From the NCBI GenBank assembly GCA_963716135.1, contig OY970289.1:2852001-2916000 (forward strand): 64,000 bases of DNA. The letters are read 5' to 3'. The position numbers and the translations under genes were made by a program. The stretch comes from CAVRAW01 sp963716135 (lineage in GTDB: Bacteria; Planctomycetota; Planctomycetia; Pirellulales; JADZDJ01). Positions 44,101-51,274 of this stretch are shown here, piece by piece. The notes under the pieces were generated by a model, which worked only from the letters and a program-made list of their open reading frames with translations, was not told where the DNA came from and did not search any database. How positions within the stretch are numbered: the first letter of the stretch is position 1; the number at the start of each line of letters is the position of its first letter.

Positions 44101-45055
44101 AGGTGAGCGCAATGTTACCCGTAGGCTCCTCGGATCGAGCGCTGTCTGGGTCTGATCCCAACACTGGAGAAGCGAATGGATTTGTTTCCGGTGCAGCGAG
44201 TCCGTCGGGAAACCAAATGCACCGATTGTCGCCAGTTACCAGCAGTGTGCCCGCAGGTTGTACGTCTGAGGCAGTCTGAAAATAGAGACGATCCAAGTCC
44301 GGAAGTGACCAACCATCTCCGAAGGGATTCGGTCGCTCTGAAGTTGAATTGACATCGCTGGTTTTGCGATTAATTACGTCCTGCACGCCGAGATATGTGT
44401 GCGGATGAAACAAATATGCAGGCGAAGAATTGTCAGTGATGCAGTCCCCGTCCGCGTTATAAATATCAAATCGTACGGACCAGTTATAACGCCCTGTGGC
44501 CAACTCGCTGGCATCTACCTCGAATGCAAACGCATCCACTTCGGTTGACAATCCATCCACCACGGTTGTGTCCGAAGGCAATTGATAAAAGACCGGCAGA
44601 TAAGTCGTTGAGCCAAATGTCAGGGTGGCGGACATGTAAGCGCCGTCATTTTGGAAGGCTTGCGCAACAAGTCCCTGAAGGTCTGTATCTGTATCAAAGC
44701 GAATTACGTAATGGGGATTCAAGCCTGCGTTGTAGACGGTGTACTGATCGCTTGCCAACGATGGGGATGCATTCGGATTCGGCGATGTAGGTCCGGACAG
44801 CGATGGTGAATTACTCGGCCCCGACGTTGTAATTGGCGACAAATTCGGGCCGATAGCAATTGGCGAACAAGGGCACGAAGGGCAGGTTGGATCATTCAGT
44901 GTAGGGTATACCGGCTGTACCGTGCCCCAAAACATCTGCCGCGCTTCCAATGATTCCATAGTCGGCTGCCGCGTGGCCTTAGTGCGCGACTTCGATTTAA
45001 CCTTCAGCCCGAGCTTCTTGAGCGTGTTGGTCCAAGCATGTGGTGCCAATCGCAT
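38165..45055 (-). CDS. RHS/YD-repeat polymorphic toxin with planctomycete export signal
   Basis: It encodes 2296 residues from ATG 45055 (GGAGG six bases upstream; GTG 45061 possible). Order: LEAR-type export motif (TMESLEARQMF, ~32-42), Pro/Ser linker, N-terminal beta domain, RHS/YD repeats (~330-800), golvesin-like domain (~800-945), PA14-like domain (~1040-1160), second golvesin-like domain (~1260-1395), two dockerin-like calcium loops (GDADGNFSVDSTTDYSLW, DLDHNGTVDNTTDYSIW, ~1630-1700), more YD repeats, and the RHS core (DPIGFRGDISNLYRYVGN, ~2150). A ~128-residue variable tip ends PGHHGKPPGHWHFWNWW. RHS shells enclose a toxic tip delivered to rivals. The gene stands apart in strand and terminator from the virion operon, i.e. 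a phage-carried moron. Confidence 0.9.
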   Translation of the reverse strand: MRLAPHAWTNTLKKLGLKVKSKSRTKATRQPTMESLEARQMFWGTVQPVYPTLNDPTCPSCPCSPIAIGPNLSPITTSGPSNSPSLSGPTSPNPNASPSLASDQYTVYNAGLNPHYVIRFDTDTDLQGLVAQAFQNDGAYMSATLTFGSTTYLPVFYQLPSDTTVVDGLSTEVDAFAFEVDASELATGRYNWSVRFDIYNADGDCITDNSSPAYLFHPHTYLGVQDVINRKTSDVNSTSERPNPFGDGWSLPDLDRLYFQTASDVQPAGTLLVTGDNRCIWFPDGLAAPETNPFASPVLGSDPDSARSEEPTGNIALTYEDGTINVFNSVGLLLKRQDRHGNLLREYSYGGSAPADDDIESITDNVNGVEQIFSYDAGMVSAITSTFSPTDSTTIAYQYDSTGHMISVTEPDPDGPYGPLTSPFTQFGYDSTTGLLTSEIDPRGLETDVQYDWTRHVSAIIQRCGGTIEINSIPALLIVDTSSGVGTEANPAPLVKASDAVEHDVVYGDDIYITRNRDGNPTSYTDALGNTTTYTYAVGENGDVGNTNTGGLLKTITQLNPNYDPQSLPEGYEYFAVLTTTYTYDGPHGYESTYLTKIETPAGLQTWTYDDVATNYAGTVKLLQSSNDGVSTATYTYDLDYGDLKSIHIADPDGYTYFSYTSNGLIENITDARGNITHYEYDGYRVISVTQAYGTALAVITQYAYDDRGNITQVTDPLGNKTQYVYDNLNRLIETIGADPDGAGPKARPTWSYTYDQNGNLTSVTDPLSNTTQYTYDVRDRATQVIQPVADPSVSPQSVIKDEDASGVSYTGTYSSITTGGALNADAMVISGAGASAAFAFTAQADTEYQVLVRWVPGSTSTTYDSHARWQVKDSSGTVLASLPVDLNQATQGVWDGSLMWQSLGAYSTSDGVLNVVLDQGTGSGDLVVDAVKLVQVGPITQYKYDCASNLVSTTDPLGNKTTYVYDADNRLIQVIQPVADPVATPTRTEGPITQYAYNNLGWLSSQTDPNGNTTAYLYDTMGRITKQIELTNPGLAGTYGSPSQTRVDNSIDFAPSTSSFAQTTWTGAVYVPNSGKVIFTLNYIGSATFQVDGTTLVNNYSSSDFGEDIQYGNDLYLSAGWHTITLNYGSAAGYSDTNGNVSGLKLSYQIGEGSQEVVPASALSQCNVSLVTLYDGLARPQYATDPMGLVSQYNYNSLGQTTFAHQGDSSTNIAYDPVGNTIAQSDSSGNFTKYVYDNLNQLVQTIQPLANPTQFTQQTLTPNDISLGWTNNVASSNGATATFSFADLDDTQKYEVLIKWTNSSNPAAYDSNAIFRIYAGDDNSAPLLATWSVNLNAAPDASINLAVFPAERSLGAYFPQNSALTVEISDGNSEGVLTIDSVTIRTAGPVTSYTYDANGNRTSLTDPNGNTTQWRYDDLNRVVEQFDTLGHYQHYSYDAVGNLLWQIDGSGRITRYSYDNLYRQTSEIWQQETVAPEVVGRYVFYNYSLFDDFTEGANPADDGAIAPDKEVLLPGETADSAKFFDTGLGINGIMIDIAGLPHDGETYYLTTSDFTFKVGNTSDPSTWDALETENPPDISIRPGDGKDGSDRVTIIWEIGAIVFEWLQVTVEANENTGLSTPDVFYFGNLPGDADGNFSVDSTTDYSLWLTGLTDPDPQTITSTSDLDHNGTVDNTTDYSIWLWGLTSGVTLTTLTAPATTLREITYTYDANSRLTSVVDYSPVTNTTNSDYSYTYDNLGRVSSIVQTLAGLAPIITFAQSFDNNGNRTQLAATIGSTSDFVNDYTYGALNLLTQIKQHGVTGGNTVAEKRIDFTYNAVGQFTTINRYASLTDPMQLVATSAYSYDSSERLIGLTHEQNSGNVFAGYSWGYYNDRVTSFTNSVHTDENVSYTYDTNGQLTGANYASLDDEDYSYDANGNRTNDGYSTAANNRLDSDGTFNYTYDNNGNLISKVRISSDAADDHETDYEWDFRNRLASVTMKDNAGDVTQKVVYAYDAFDRLIGRQVFEGTSSTASVSQHFIYDGMQIVETLSDNGDVQNRYLWGPEVDQLLAQEDSSGNVLWALGDNLNTVRDYVSYNSTSDETTVVDHAQYDAFGNRLNTASVEAAFGWTGRYRDSVTGLQYNTERWLDTTTGRWLSQDPIGFRGDISNLYRYVGNSTTNWIDPSGLIARDWDEVHPPRPTPPGPASPGSGWWYYPGPGTPHWLPVPPGGQGVFQPVDQGNSPGWSYFFKHSPTAKGAAITAGVCIIGIAAAPEVTIMESGVIFRIISRTLRVGFRVDPGHHGKPPGHWHFWNWW

Positions 45056-45207
45056 GTCCACCCTCCGTTGAATTGGCTATATGAGCGCAGAGAATCAGAC
45101 AGTTTCACGAACTATTACAGACGCTTTGCCTCAGACTCTCACCGACTCAAGGCCCGAACTAGAACCGTGCCTTGCCGCGCCCATTCTTGCCCCAGCAAGA
45201 AAAGGGC

Positions 45208-45235
45208 ATTCTACAATGGGGATGGTTGAATGCAA
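45208..45235 (-). promoter_or_regulatory. Candidate promoter of the RHS gene
   Basis: On the minus strand TTGCAT (45235-45230), 16 bases, TAGAAT (45213-45208). A 7-bp hairpin (TTCTTGC / GCAAGAA, 45184-45201) follows immediately in the presumed 5' leader. It is about 150 bases upstream of the RHS start and downstream of the next gene's stop. The call rests only on consensus matching. Confidence 0.4.
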
Positions 45236-45252
45236 GAAATCTTTGAGCCAAT

Positions 45253-45519
45253 CTAGTCTAAAATCCAATCGGGCTTTTCGACGAGCTTGTAGCCGCCGCT
45301 TCCCGGACACGACAAGTCTTGTTCCTGTGCTATCAGTACCTTGCCGCGCTTGTCATAGATGTCCATCGCAACGTGCGGATTGCCGAAGTAGGGCGGCTTG
45401 CCGCGAAGCGGCCCTTCGGTCTGCCCTGAAATCGAAACAACGATTGCTATGCAGTTGCCCCAGCTTTCTCTTTGAGAGTATTTTTCCAAGATTTCCGCAA
45501 AAATCGGTCGTTTTGCCAT
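45253..45519 (-). CDS. Small protein of unknown function upstream of RHS
   Basis: The 88-residue protein (MAKRPIFAEILEKYSQRES, then GKPPYFGNPHVAMDIYDKRGKVLIAQEQDL) has normal codon bias and a compact alpha-beta composition, with no membrane segment. It is on the same strand as the RHS gene, 190 bp upstream. Its start region and upstream flank recur as a degraded copy at about 45905-46140. The ribosome site is poor. No family is recognised. Confidence 0.5.
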   Translation of the reverse strand: MAKRPIFAEILEKYSQRESWGNCIAIVVSISGQTEGPLRGKPPYFGNPHVAMDIYDKRGKVLIAQEQDLSCPGSGGYKLVEKPDWILD

Positions 45520-46162
45520 ACTGTATCTGCATAAAGGAAGGGACGCCCCATGAAGCGCGTTTCAGACCCCGCCGATCCTCGGCGGTGCAAATACAGTTTT
45601 CCGCACGAACAGTGCTGGAACGTCGCCTGAGGTAGAGACCGCCGCCGCCAGCCCGACCTGGAGCCAAAGATGCAAAGAATGCGGTCGGACGCAACCGGCG
45701 GCCAATAGACGGCAGTAGTGGACGCCTGGAAAATCAGGCAAAGGCCGGAGCAACTTTGTGATTTTATCTTGCCGCGTCAGGTTCGTTTTTCGGCGATTCC
45801 CCCGTACGGTATGGGGACGGAAAGATTTCAGATGAATTACGGCAGGCCGCCTGCTCGATCGCTAAGGATCGTAGCGGTCGTGACGGTTGCACTGCCGCGT
45901 TAAAAGATATTTTTGACAGCATGTCCGGAATATTACGGAAAAAACGGTCGTATTGCCCTACTGTATCCCGGTAAGGTATCGGTGCTCTCGTGAATGATGC
46001 ACGGATCGCATAGCGATCTGATTCTCGCGGCCAGCGTCTCTTCGCCGGCCCTTTCTGATCTCCGCAATCGGCAGCAGCCAGTGGCCCGACCTGGAACCAG
46101 CCGCCGGTAAGCAACCCGCCAAGCCGAGACCGTAGTCTACATGCAACGCAAAAGGTGCTGGT
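45520..46162 (-). repeat. Two diverged copies of a GC-rich upstream element
   Basis: There is no convincing gene. Read on the minus strand, 45750-45480 and 46150-45905 share blocks. GGCTCCAGGTCGGGC (at 45664-45650) matches GGTTCCAGGTCGGGC (at ~46098-46084). GATACAGTATGGCAAAACGACCG, at the start of the 45519 gene, matches GATACAGTAGGGCAATACGACCG near 45965-45943, where the ATG is AGG and a stop follows. Related GGTCTCGGCTTG and GCCGCCRGTTGCGTCCGA blocks recur at 15.57-15.72 kb on the plus strand. This is a partial duplication plus a dispersed element family. Confidence 0.55.
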
Positions 46163-46657
46163 ATGAAGCAAATTAAATTAACACAAGGCAGAGTGGCCTG
46201 GGTCGATGATTGCGATTTCGATTACTTAAACCAGTGGAAGTGGCGGTGGGTAAAACACCGCGACAGCACGGGCTATGCTGTCCGCAATCGTCCGAGACCG
46301 TCACGAAAAGTTATTCATCTGCACCATGAAGTCGCCACGCGGGCTGGCTTACCTCTCGACAAACTCATCGACCATAAAGATCGCGATGGTTTGAATAACT
46401 CTCGATCTAATCTTCGATCTGCAACGCCCTCACAAAATTCCTGCAATCGGGCCCTCCGCAAGGATTCGCGCACCGGAAGGAAAGGCGTGTCGTTTGATAA
46501 AGGGAGAGGCAAATGGTTCGCCAAAATTCAGTTCAACGGCCGGCAGCATTTTCTCGGACGCTTTGCCACGCTTGAGGCTGCGAGTGATGCCTACGATGCT
46601 GCTGCTCTGAAACTACACGGCGAATTCGCTTGTCTGAATTTCTCTATCGCCGCATAA
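46163..46657 (+). CDS. HNH homing-type endonuclease with AP2 DNA-binding domain
   Basis: The 164-residue protein has an HNH core: VIHLHHEVATRAGLP then LIDHKDRDGLNNSRSNLR. An AP2/ERF domain follows: GVSFDKGRGKWFAKIQFNGRQHFLGRFATLEAASDAYDAAALKLHGEFACLNF. This pairing is typical of phage-borne free-standing homing endonucleases, which cut a recognition site and spread by repair. Its place next to a diverged duplicated intergenic element agrees with such activity. AAAGG lies before the start. Confidence 0.92.
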   Translation: MKQIKLTQGRVAWVDDCDFDYLNQWKWRWVKHRDSTGYAVRNRPRPSRKVIHLHHEVATRAGLPLDKLIDHKDRDGLNNSRSNLRSATPSQNSCNRALRKDSRTGRKGVSFDKGRGKWFAKIQFNGRQHFLGRFATLEAASDAYDAAALKLHGEFACLNFSIAA

Positions 46658-46679
46658 CCCCATCAAAAGGAAAGGACCT

Positions 46680-46988
46680 ATGAATCAGCCAGATATCAAA
46701 GTGACTGTCGAACATCATTTCCGCACCGAATCTGAATCCGATTTTCAACGATTCGTAAAAGACCTGGAGCTAAATGTGCTCCGTTGGATTTGTGCGGGCG
46801 AGTCCGCGATCGTTATTGTCGATCGGATGAAAGACCAACTGACCGAACACCGCGAAAACCTCAAAGAAAGAAGCTGCTGTTGTTTCTCTTCGATTCTCGA
46901 AGGCAAAGCCGCAATGGAATTTCTCGATTCAAGCAGTGACTCAAGTTGCTGCTGTTGCCCTTCTTCGATCCAGATCACTATCGCGTGA
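46680..46988 (+). CDS. Small phage protein with Cys clusters, unknown
   Basis: The 102-residue protein has a strong ribosome site (AAAGGAAAGGACC). A helical middle (SDFQRFVKDLELNVLRWICAGESAIVIVDRMKDQLTEHRENL) is followed by two Cys clusters, RSCCCFSS and SSCCCCPSS. The repeated Cys runs at the end could bind a metal or result from low-complexity sequence. No family is recognised. Confidence 0.5.
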   Translation: MNQPDIKVTVEHHFRTESESDFQRFVKDLELNVLRWICAGESAIVIVDRMKDQLTEHRENLKERSCCCFSSILEGKAAMEFLDSSSDSSCCCCPSSIQITIA

Positions 46989-47093
46989 TGCTGGCAGATC
47001 GGTTTTCTGCTTTCACGCTCTTAATCGCCGGCTGACGCCGAGCCTCTCCCTGTCGCTTCTCTGCGACGCAGTTCCGTTCAAGGAAATAGAGAA

Positions 47094-47270
47094 ATGAAGT
47101 GTGCTAAACCCGGATGTGCGGCATCCGTGCATCCCGTCTATCGGAGTGATGGGCGATGCGAAAATTGTTTCGCGGAGGATTCGGCTCGATGGAGCGCACC
47201 GTCGCTGGTGAGTGAACGAGACAGGAACGAAAAGCGAGATCGGCGTCGCCGGGGCGAGAAGGATGAATGA
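47094..47270 (+). CDS. Small four-Cys zinc-finger-like protein
   Basis: This is a 58-codon frame: MKCAKPGCAASVHPVYRSD, then GRCENCFAEDSARW, then a highly basic tail (ERDRNEKRDRRRRGEK). Two CxxxxC/CxxC pairs fit a treble-clef zinc site. GGAAATAGAG stands upstream. Its 3' end overlaps the sigma-like gene by eight bases, which supports it as a real coupled gene. Probable nucleic-acid-binding protein. Confidence 0.6.
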   Translation: MKCAKPGCAASVHPVYRSDGRCENCFAEDSARWSAPSLVSERDRNEKRDRRRRGEKDE

Positions 47271-47904
47271 TTACGAGCGAATGCTCACTGGTGATGCCGT
47301 TGCACGCGAACAGTTCGCAAAAGAGAAATTGACACTCGTCAGGCTGCGGGTCAAAAAATTTGTTTTGAGGCATCCGGCGGCCGATTATTTCAAAAACGAA
47401 TTGTTCAGCGTCGGCAGCTTAACACTCGTCAAGTGCATCAATAGAGCGAGCGACGAAAACAAAACGCCGATCAAAAATTTCGATGGCTACGCGAGTCGAT
47501 GCATCGACCGCGATTTATGTGCGAAATGGAGCGAAGAGGAATATGGATGTGTGCGCGTGCCGGCGCGAACGCAATCGCGGCATCGTCGAAATAATTCTGA
47601 TGAGCCGCGGCGATGGCCGAAGCAGGAAGAGATTCGGAACGATGGGCCGGACGGCGAAGAAATTTTGATGAATGACATGGATTCGCTGCCGGGTCGCAGC
47701 AATCCGACGGCTGAATTCATCGTGATGGATGAAATTTTGCGAGGATGCTGCACAAACGAAATTGAGCGGCAGATAGTCAGACGCCAGGCAGAAGGCGGCT
47801 GGACGATTATGGAAATCGCGAACGAGGTCGGCCTTGACGAATCTGAAGTGACATCAGCGCTCGACACAATTTATGACAGATATATGCAGCGCAACTCCGC
47901 CTAG
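47263..47904 (+). CDS. Sigma-70-like phage transcription regulator
   Basis: ATG 47263 is chosen (GAGAAGG just upstream); an ATG at 47212 lies inside the zinc-finger gene. The 213-residue protein has a region-2-like part (NELFSVGSLTLVKCINRASDENKTPIKNFDGYASRCIDRDL, compare the family's GL..A...FD...G..F..YA...I...). A disordered basic linker follows, then a region-4-like helix-turn-helix (ERQIVRRQAEGGWTIMEIANEVGLDESEVTSALDTI). It may direct host polymerase to phage promoters. Key region-2 residues are only partly kept, so a diverged or inactive sigma is possible. Confidence 0.7.
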   Translation: MNDYERMLTGDAVAREQFAKEKLTLVRLRVKKFVLRHPAADYFKNELFSVGSLTLVKCINRASDENKTPIKNFDGYASRCIDRDLCAKWSEEEYGCVRVPARTQSRHRRNNSDEPRRWPKQEEIRNDGPDGEEILMNDMDSLPGRSNPTAEFIVMDEILRGCCTNEIERQIVRRQAEGGWTIMEIANEVGLDESEVTSALDTIYDRYMQRNSA

Positions 47905-47970
47905 CTATGTCGTATTGATGATCGCACAAAAGTTGTCGAATTGACAGCGTGGAGCAAAAAGGGGAACCAG

Positions 47971-50613
47971 ATGATAGTCACTGATTCGATAAGAGCGTTT
48001 CTCGCTTCAATCAGACCGTCGCATAATGGGCCCGATCTGATTGATCGCTGGACGCCGGCAATGGAGACCCAGGTCAATGTGACCGCCGGCAAAGGTGAGC
48101 AGATTCGCGAAGGAAAACGCACGTATTACACCGATCAATCGACAAGATGGTGGAACATCCGCATTCCGAAAAATGCAAACAGCGAGCCAACATTCAATGA
48201 TTACGAACTGACGTGGCCACTCGACGAGCACGCCGAAGGCATCGGAACAACTGGCTGGGACTGGCAGGCGAAACGCTCGCGGTGTGTGGGCTTCGATTTC
48301 GACAGCATCACCGGCCACGCGGCCGGCGTCGGCGTGACATCTGAGGAGCTAGCCGCGATCTCGCGAACTGCGCAGGCGCTTCCCTACGTCGAGGTCCGCA
48401 AGAGCACTGGCGGCAACGGGCTGCATCTTCGAGTCTGGTTCGACGAAGAGGGCATTCCGTGCGCCAACCACACCGAGCACGCGGCTATTGCCCGCTGCGT
48501 GCTGGGGATGATGTCCAGCGAGACCGGCTTCGACTTCGCCTCACAGATCGATGCCTGCGGCGGAAACCTCTGGATTTGGCATCGCAAGATGACCACCGAG
48601 AACGGCGGTCTGAAGCTCATTAAGGCAGCCGAGAAGGCTCTGTCAGTCTCCGACCTACCGGCCAACTGGAAAGATCACATCGAGGTCGTGCAGCGCAAGT
48701 GCGCCAAAATACGGATTGCTGGTATCAGCGATGAGCAACAGTCTGCATTCGACGATCTCGTAACCTCGTGCCGCCGCGTACCGCTTGATGCAAAACACAA
48801 ACAGATAATCACAGCGATCGCTGATGCCGGCTATTCTGCAATTTGGGTCCCGGACTATCACTGCCTCCAGACGCACACGCACGCTCTAGCGACGCTGATG
48901 GAGGACCCATCGCTTGGGCTGGTGGGCGTTTTTCGGACTCTGTCGTCCGGCAGCACGCCGATCAACTGCTTCCTATTTCCCTTGCCCAACGGCGCATGGC
49001 GAGTCTGCCGATTTGGGCCCGGCGTCAAGGAAGCCGAGACGTGGACGCAAGATGGCAGCGGGTGGACAACCTGTTGTTTCAATCGTCAGCCCGATCTACG
49101 CATCGCCGCAATAGCAAGTGGTGGCGTTGAAAAGGAGGGAAGGGGCGGGTTTGAGTTTTCCGAAGCTGAACAGGCCCTTGAGGCTGCCGCGCTGCTCGGC
49201 GAGCGGATTTCGCTAGATGACAAGTTTATACGTCGGCCGGCGACCCTGCGAAAACATAAGGACGGCCGACTAATCATCGACGTGCGGCGTGCCGACGGAG
49301 ACGGGGACCGCGAGTTACCCGGATGGACGGCAGCCAAAGACAAATTCACGAAAATTACCAGCACGCAGACGGAACAGCCACAAGATAATGCCACGGACTC
49401 CGATTGGGATGCGATCGTCAGGAACTTGAAAACGCCAGACGGCAAAGACGCTGGCTTTTATCTTCGACACCGCGATTCAGAGTGGGTCGCCCAGAACCGG
49501 AGCAATTGCCAAGCGGCGCTGATGTCACTTGGAAACACCAAAGATCAGGCGACGGAAATCCTGGGTGCAGCCATCCTATCAGCTTGGCGGCTCGTGAATC
49601 TCCCGTTTCAAGCGGAGTACCCTGGCAATCGCCAGTGGAATTTGCTGGCCGCGCAACTCAAGGTTCGGCCCGTTGAAGGCCCACACCCCCATTGGGATTT
49701 GATCTTCGAGCACGTGGGTCAAGAGTTGACGCCTCACCTCGCGAACCTGCAATGGGCGCAGCACGCCAATATACGCACCGGCGGCGACTGGCTGCGAGCT
49801 TATATCGCGATCGCACTGCGATGCCCGTTCGCGCGCGAGCCCTACCTGTTTTTGAGCGGGCCCCAAAATTCCGGAAAATCGATCGTGGGTGAATCTCTTC
49901 AATTCCTCGTCACGGCCGGCATCGTCAAGGCCGATCGTGCGCTGAATCCAAAGACGCAATTCAACGGCGAGTTATTGGGTGCGATCTTCGGCATCGTAGA
50001 AGAAACCAGCATCAACTCGCCGGCAGCGCTGGCCCGAATCAAAGATTTGGTGACCGGCGACCGTATATCGATCCACCAGAAATTTTGCCAGGCATACGAT
50101 GTTCCGAACTGCCTGCACATCATCCACACCGCGAATCAAGATCAGGATGGGCGAGCGGCGGTGCCGGTCACGGCGGACGATTCGCGCATCCAAGTCGTGT
50201 GGGTGCCGGCTTTCAAAGGAAAAGAAATCCCGAAACGCGAGCTTTTCAAATTGCTAGAAGCGGAAGCGCCGGCCTTCCTGTACACGCTTTTGCATCTGAC
50301 GCTGCCGACGCCGGAAGGCAGGCTGGCCATTCCGATCGTCGAGACCGCAGAGCGTCACCGCCTGCGCACAGCGTCAGCCCCGCTGCTGACATTCGCTGGG
50401 GATTGCATTGCCGCGAAAGACGATGGTCGCGAGCCGAAAGCGGCCGTCTATGTAAGATATCGCGCATGGGCGGAGCAGTCGCAGGAGACAGAGATTCTCG
50501 ATCCGACACCATTCGGGCGCGAACTCAGAAAGGCACTGCCGGCGCTGCGAGATGGAAAAATGATAATGGGAAACAAGCGTGTGGACTGCTACGTAGGGAT
50601 TACACTCACTTGA
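47971..50613 (+). CDS. Primase-helicase: AEP-type primase fused to SF3 (D5-like) helicase
   Basis: ATG 47971 with GGGG upstream is preferred over TTG 47941. Residues ~100-230 carry primase motifs: VGFDFDS (~106) and VRKSTGGNGLHLRVWFD. A linker follows. Residues ~560-800 carry the helicase: Walker A LSGPQNSGKS (~628), Walker B FGIVEETSI (~674), and the sensor LHIIHTANQD (~719). The 880-residue protein would make primers and unwind DNA at the phage origin as a hexamer. Similar fusions are common in phages and mobile elements. Confidence 0.9.
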   Translation: MIVTDSIRAFLASIRPSHNGPDLIDRWTPAMETQVNVTAGKGEQIREGKRTYYTDQSTRWWNIRIPKNANSEPTFNDYELTWPLDEHAEGIGTTGWDWQAKRSRCVGFDFDSITGHAAGVGVTSEELAAISRTAQALPYVEVRKSTGGNGLHLRVWFDEEGIPCANHTEHAAIARCVLGMMSSETGFDFASQIDACGGNLWIWHRKMTTENGGLKLIKAAEKALSVSDLPANWKDHIEVVQRKCAKIRIAGISDEQQSAFDDLVTSCRRVPLDAKHKQIITAIADAGYSAIWVPDYHCLQTHTHALATLMEDPSLGLVGVFRTLSSGSTPINCFLFPLPNGAWRVCRFGPGVKEAETWTQDGSGWTTCCFNRQPDLRIAAIASGGVEKEGRGGFEFSEAEQALEAAALLGERISLDDKFIRRPATLRKHKDGRLIIDVRRADGDGDRELPGWTAAKDKFTKITSTQTEQPQDNATDSDWDAIVRNLKTPDGKDAGFYLRHRDSEWVAQNRSNCQAALMSLGNTKDQATEILGAAILSAWRLVNLPFQAEYPGNRQWNLLAAQLKVRPVEGPHPHWDLIFEHVGQELTPHLANLQWAQHANIRTGGDWLRAYIAIALRCPFAREPYLFLSGPQNSGKSIVGESLQFLVTAGIVKADRALNPKTQFNGELLGAIFGIVEETSINSPAALARIKDLVTGDRISIHQKFCQAYDVPNCLHIIHTANQDQDGRAAVPVTADDSRIQVVWVPAFKGKEIPKRELFKLLEAEAPAFLYTLLHLTLPTPEGRLAIPIVETAERHRLRTASAPLLTFAGDCIAAKDDGREPKAAVYVRYRAWAEQSQETEILDPTPFGRELRKALPALRDGKMIMGNKRVDCYVGITLT

Positions 50614-50629
50614 AGAGGAGAATGAATAG

Positions 50630-50833
50630 ATGTCTAAGGAACTGAACCAAGCAGAAGCGATCTTTGATTTAGCCGGAGCGGTACAGCGATTAGGGCTGGC
50701 TGATGCCGGCACCCCGATGGGTGCCATTGAAGTCTTAGCGATGGAAGTCAAAGAGGGATGTGCGGAGATCGCGTCGGCACTCCATGCAGTCGCCGAAGCC
50801 ATCCGCGATCACGAGGTTGCTATCGTCGATTAG
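50630..50833 (+). CDS. Small acidic phage protein, unknown
   Basis: The 67-residue protein with AGAGGAGA upstream is mainly helical and acidic (AIEVLAMEVKEGCAEIASALHAVAEAIRDHEVAIVD). It lies 16 bp after the primase-helicase and 23 bp before the excisionase-like gene. It could be a replication accessory or regulatory protein; no family is recognised. Confidence 0.65.
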   Translation: MSKELNQAEAIFDLAGAVQRLGLADAGTPMGAIEVLAMEVKEGCAEIASALHAVAEAIRDHEVAIVD

Positions 50834-50856
50834 TTTTAACAACAGGAATTGGATAA

Positions 50857-51114
50857 ATGGTCGCATTTGCAGAATCTTATCCGCCTCCCGCATCAAGCGA
50901 AGCCGGATTTCAGCCATTGATGAATGATGAGGACCTGATTCGATATCTTCGTTTAAATAATCGTCCAAACCCGCCGGAGGCGGTCCGTAATCTCATCCGA
51001 CGCCATAAACTTCCGGACCTAAAACGCGGTCATCTTCGGCTATTTCGCCGAACCGACGTGGATGCCTGGTTGGCTTCATCCGACCGCCCCCGTCGCTTGC
51101 GATCGAAGCCCTAA
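50857..51114 (+). CDS. Excisionase-like helix-turn-helix protein
   Basis: The 85-residue protein has NDEDLIRYLRLNNRPNPPEAVRNLIRRHKLPDLKRGHLRLFRRTDVDAWL, a winged-helix (MerR/excisionase-like) fold that reads 'select row, insert in DNA, then bind' and ends with the characteristic xxRxxxxDVDxWL. It lies directly upstream of the integrase gene, as Xis genes do. It probably directs excision; a transcription regulator is the alternative. Confidence 0.75.
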   Translation: MVAFAESYPPPASSEAGFQPLMNDEDLIRYLRLNNRPNPPEAVRNLIRRHKLPDLKRGHLRLFRRTDVDAWLASSDRPRRLRSKP

Positions 51115-51274
51115 TCTGCTAAGATATGGGCGTTGAAAGTCTGTCGCTAACAGTATCTCGATGCAATCCCAGTAACGTGCTTCCGTCGGTTCGCTCATGC
51201 GGTAACGCATGCGCCGGTCGAACTGTTAGCCGACCGCAACAGAGCCGACGGGAGCGCGTTGTTTGGAGGCTAGC

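Noticed and set aside
38165..45055. RHS repeats as a CRISPR array or satellite
   Set aside because: Repeats are degenerate at DNA level, vary in length and stay in one open frame, so they are protein YD repeats.
45764..46171. 135-codon minus-strand frame in the duplicated region
   Set aside because: No ribosome site; it spans the diverged repeat, and its protein has no domain-like sequence.
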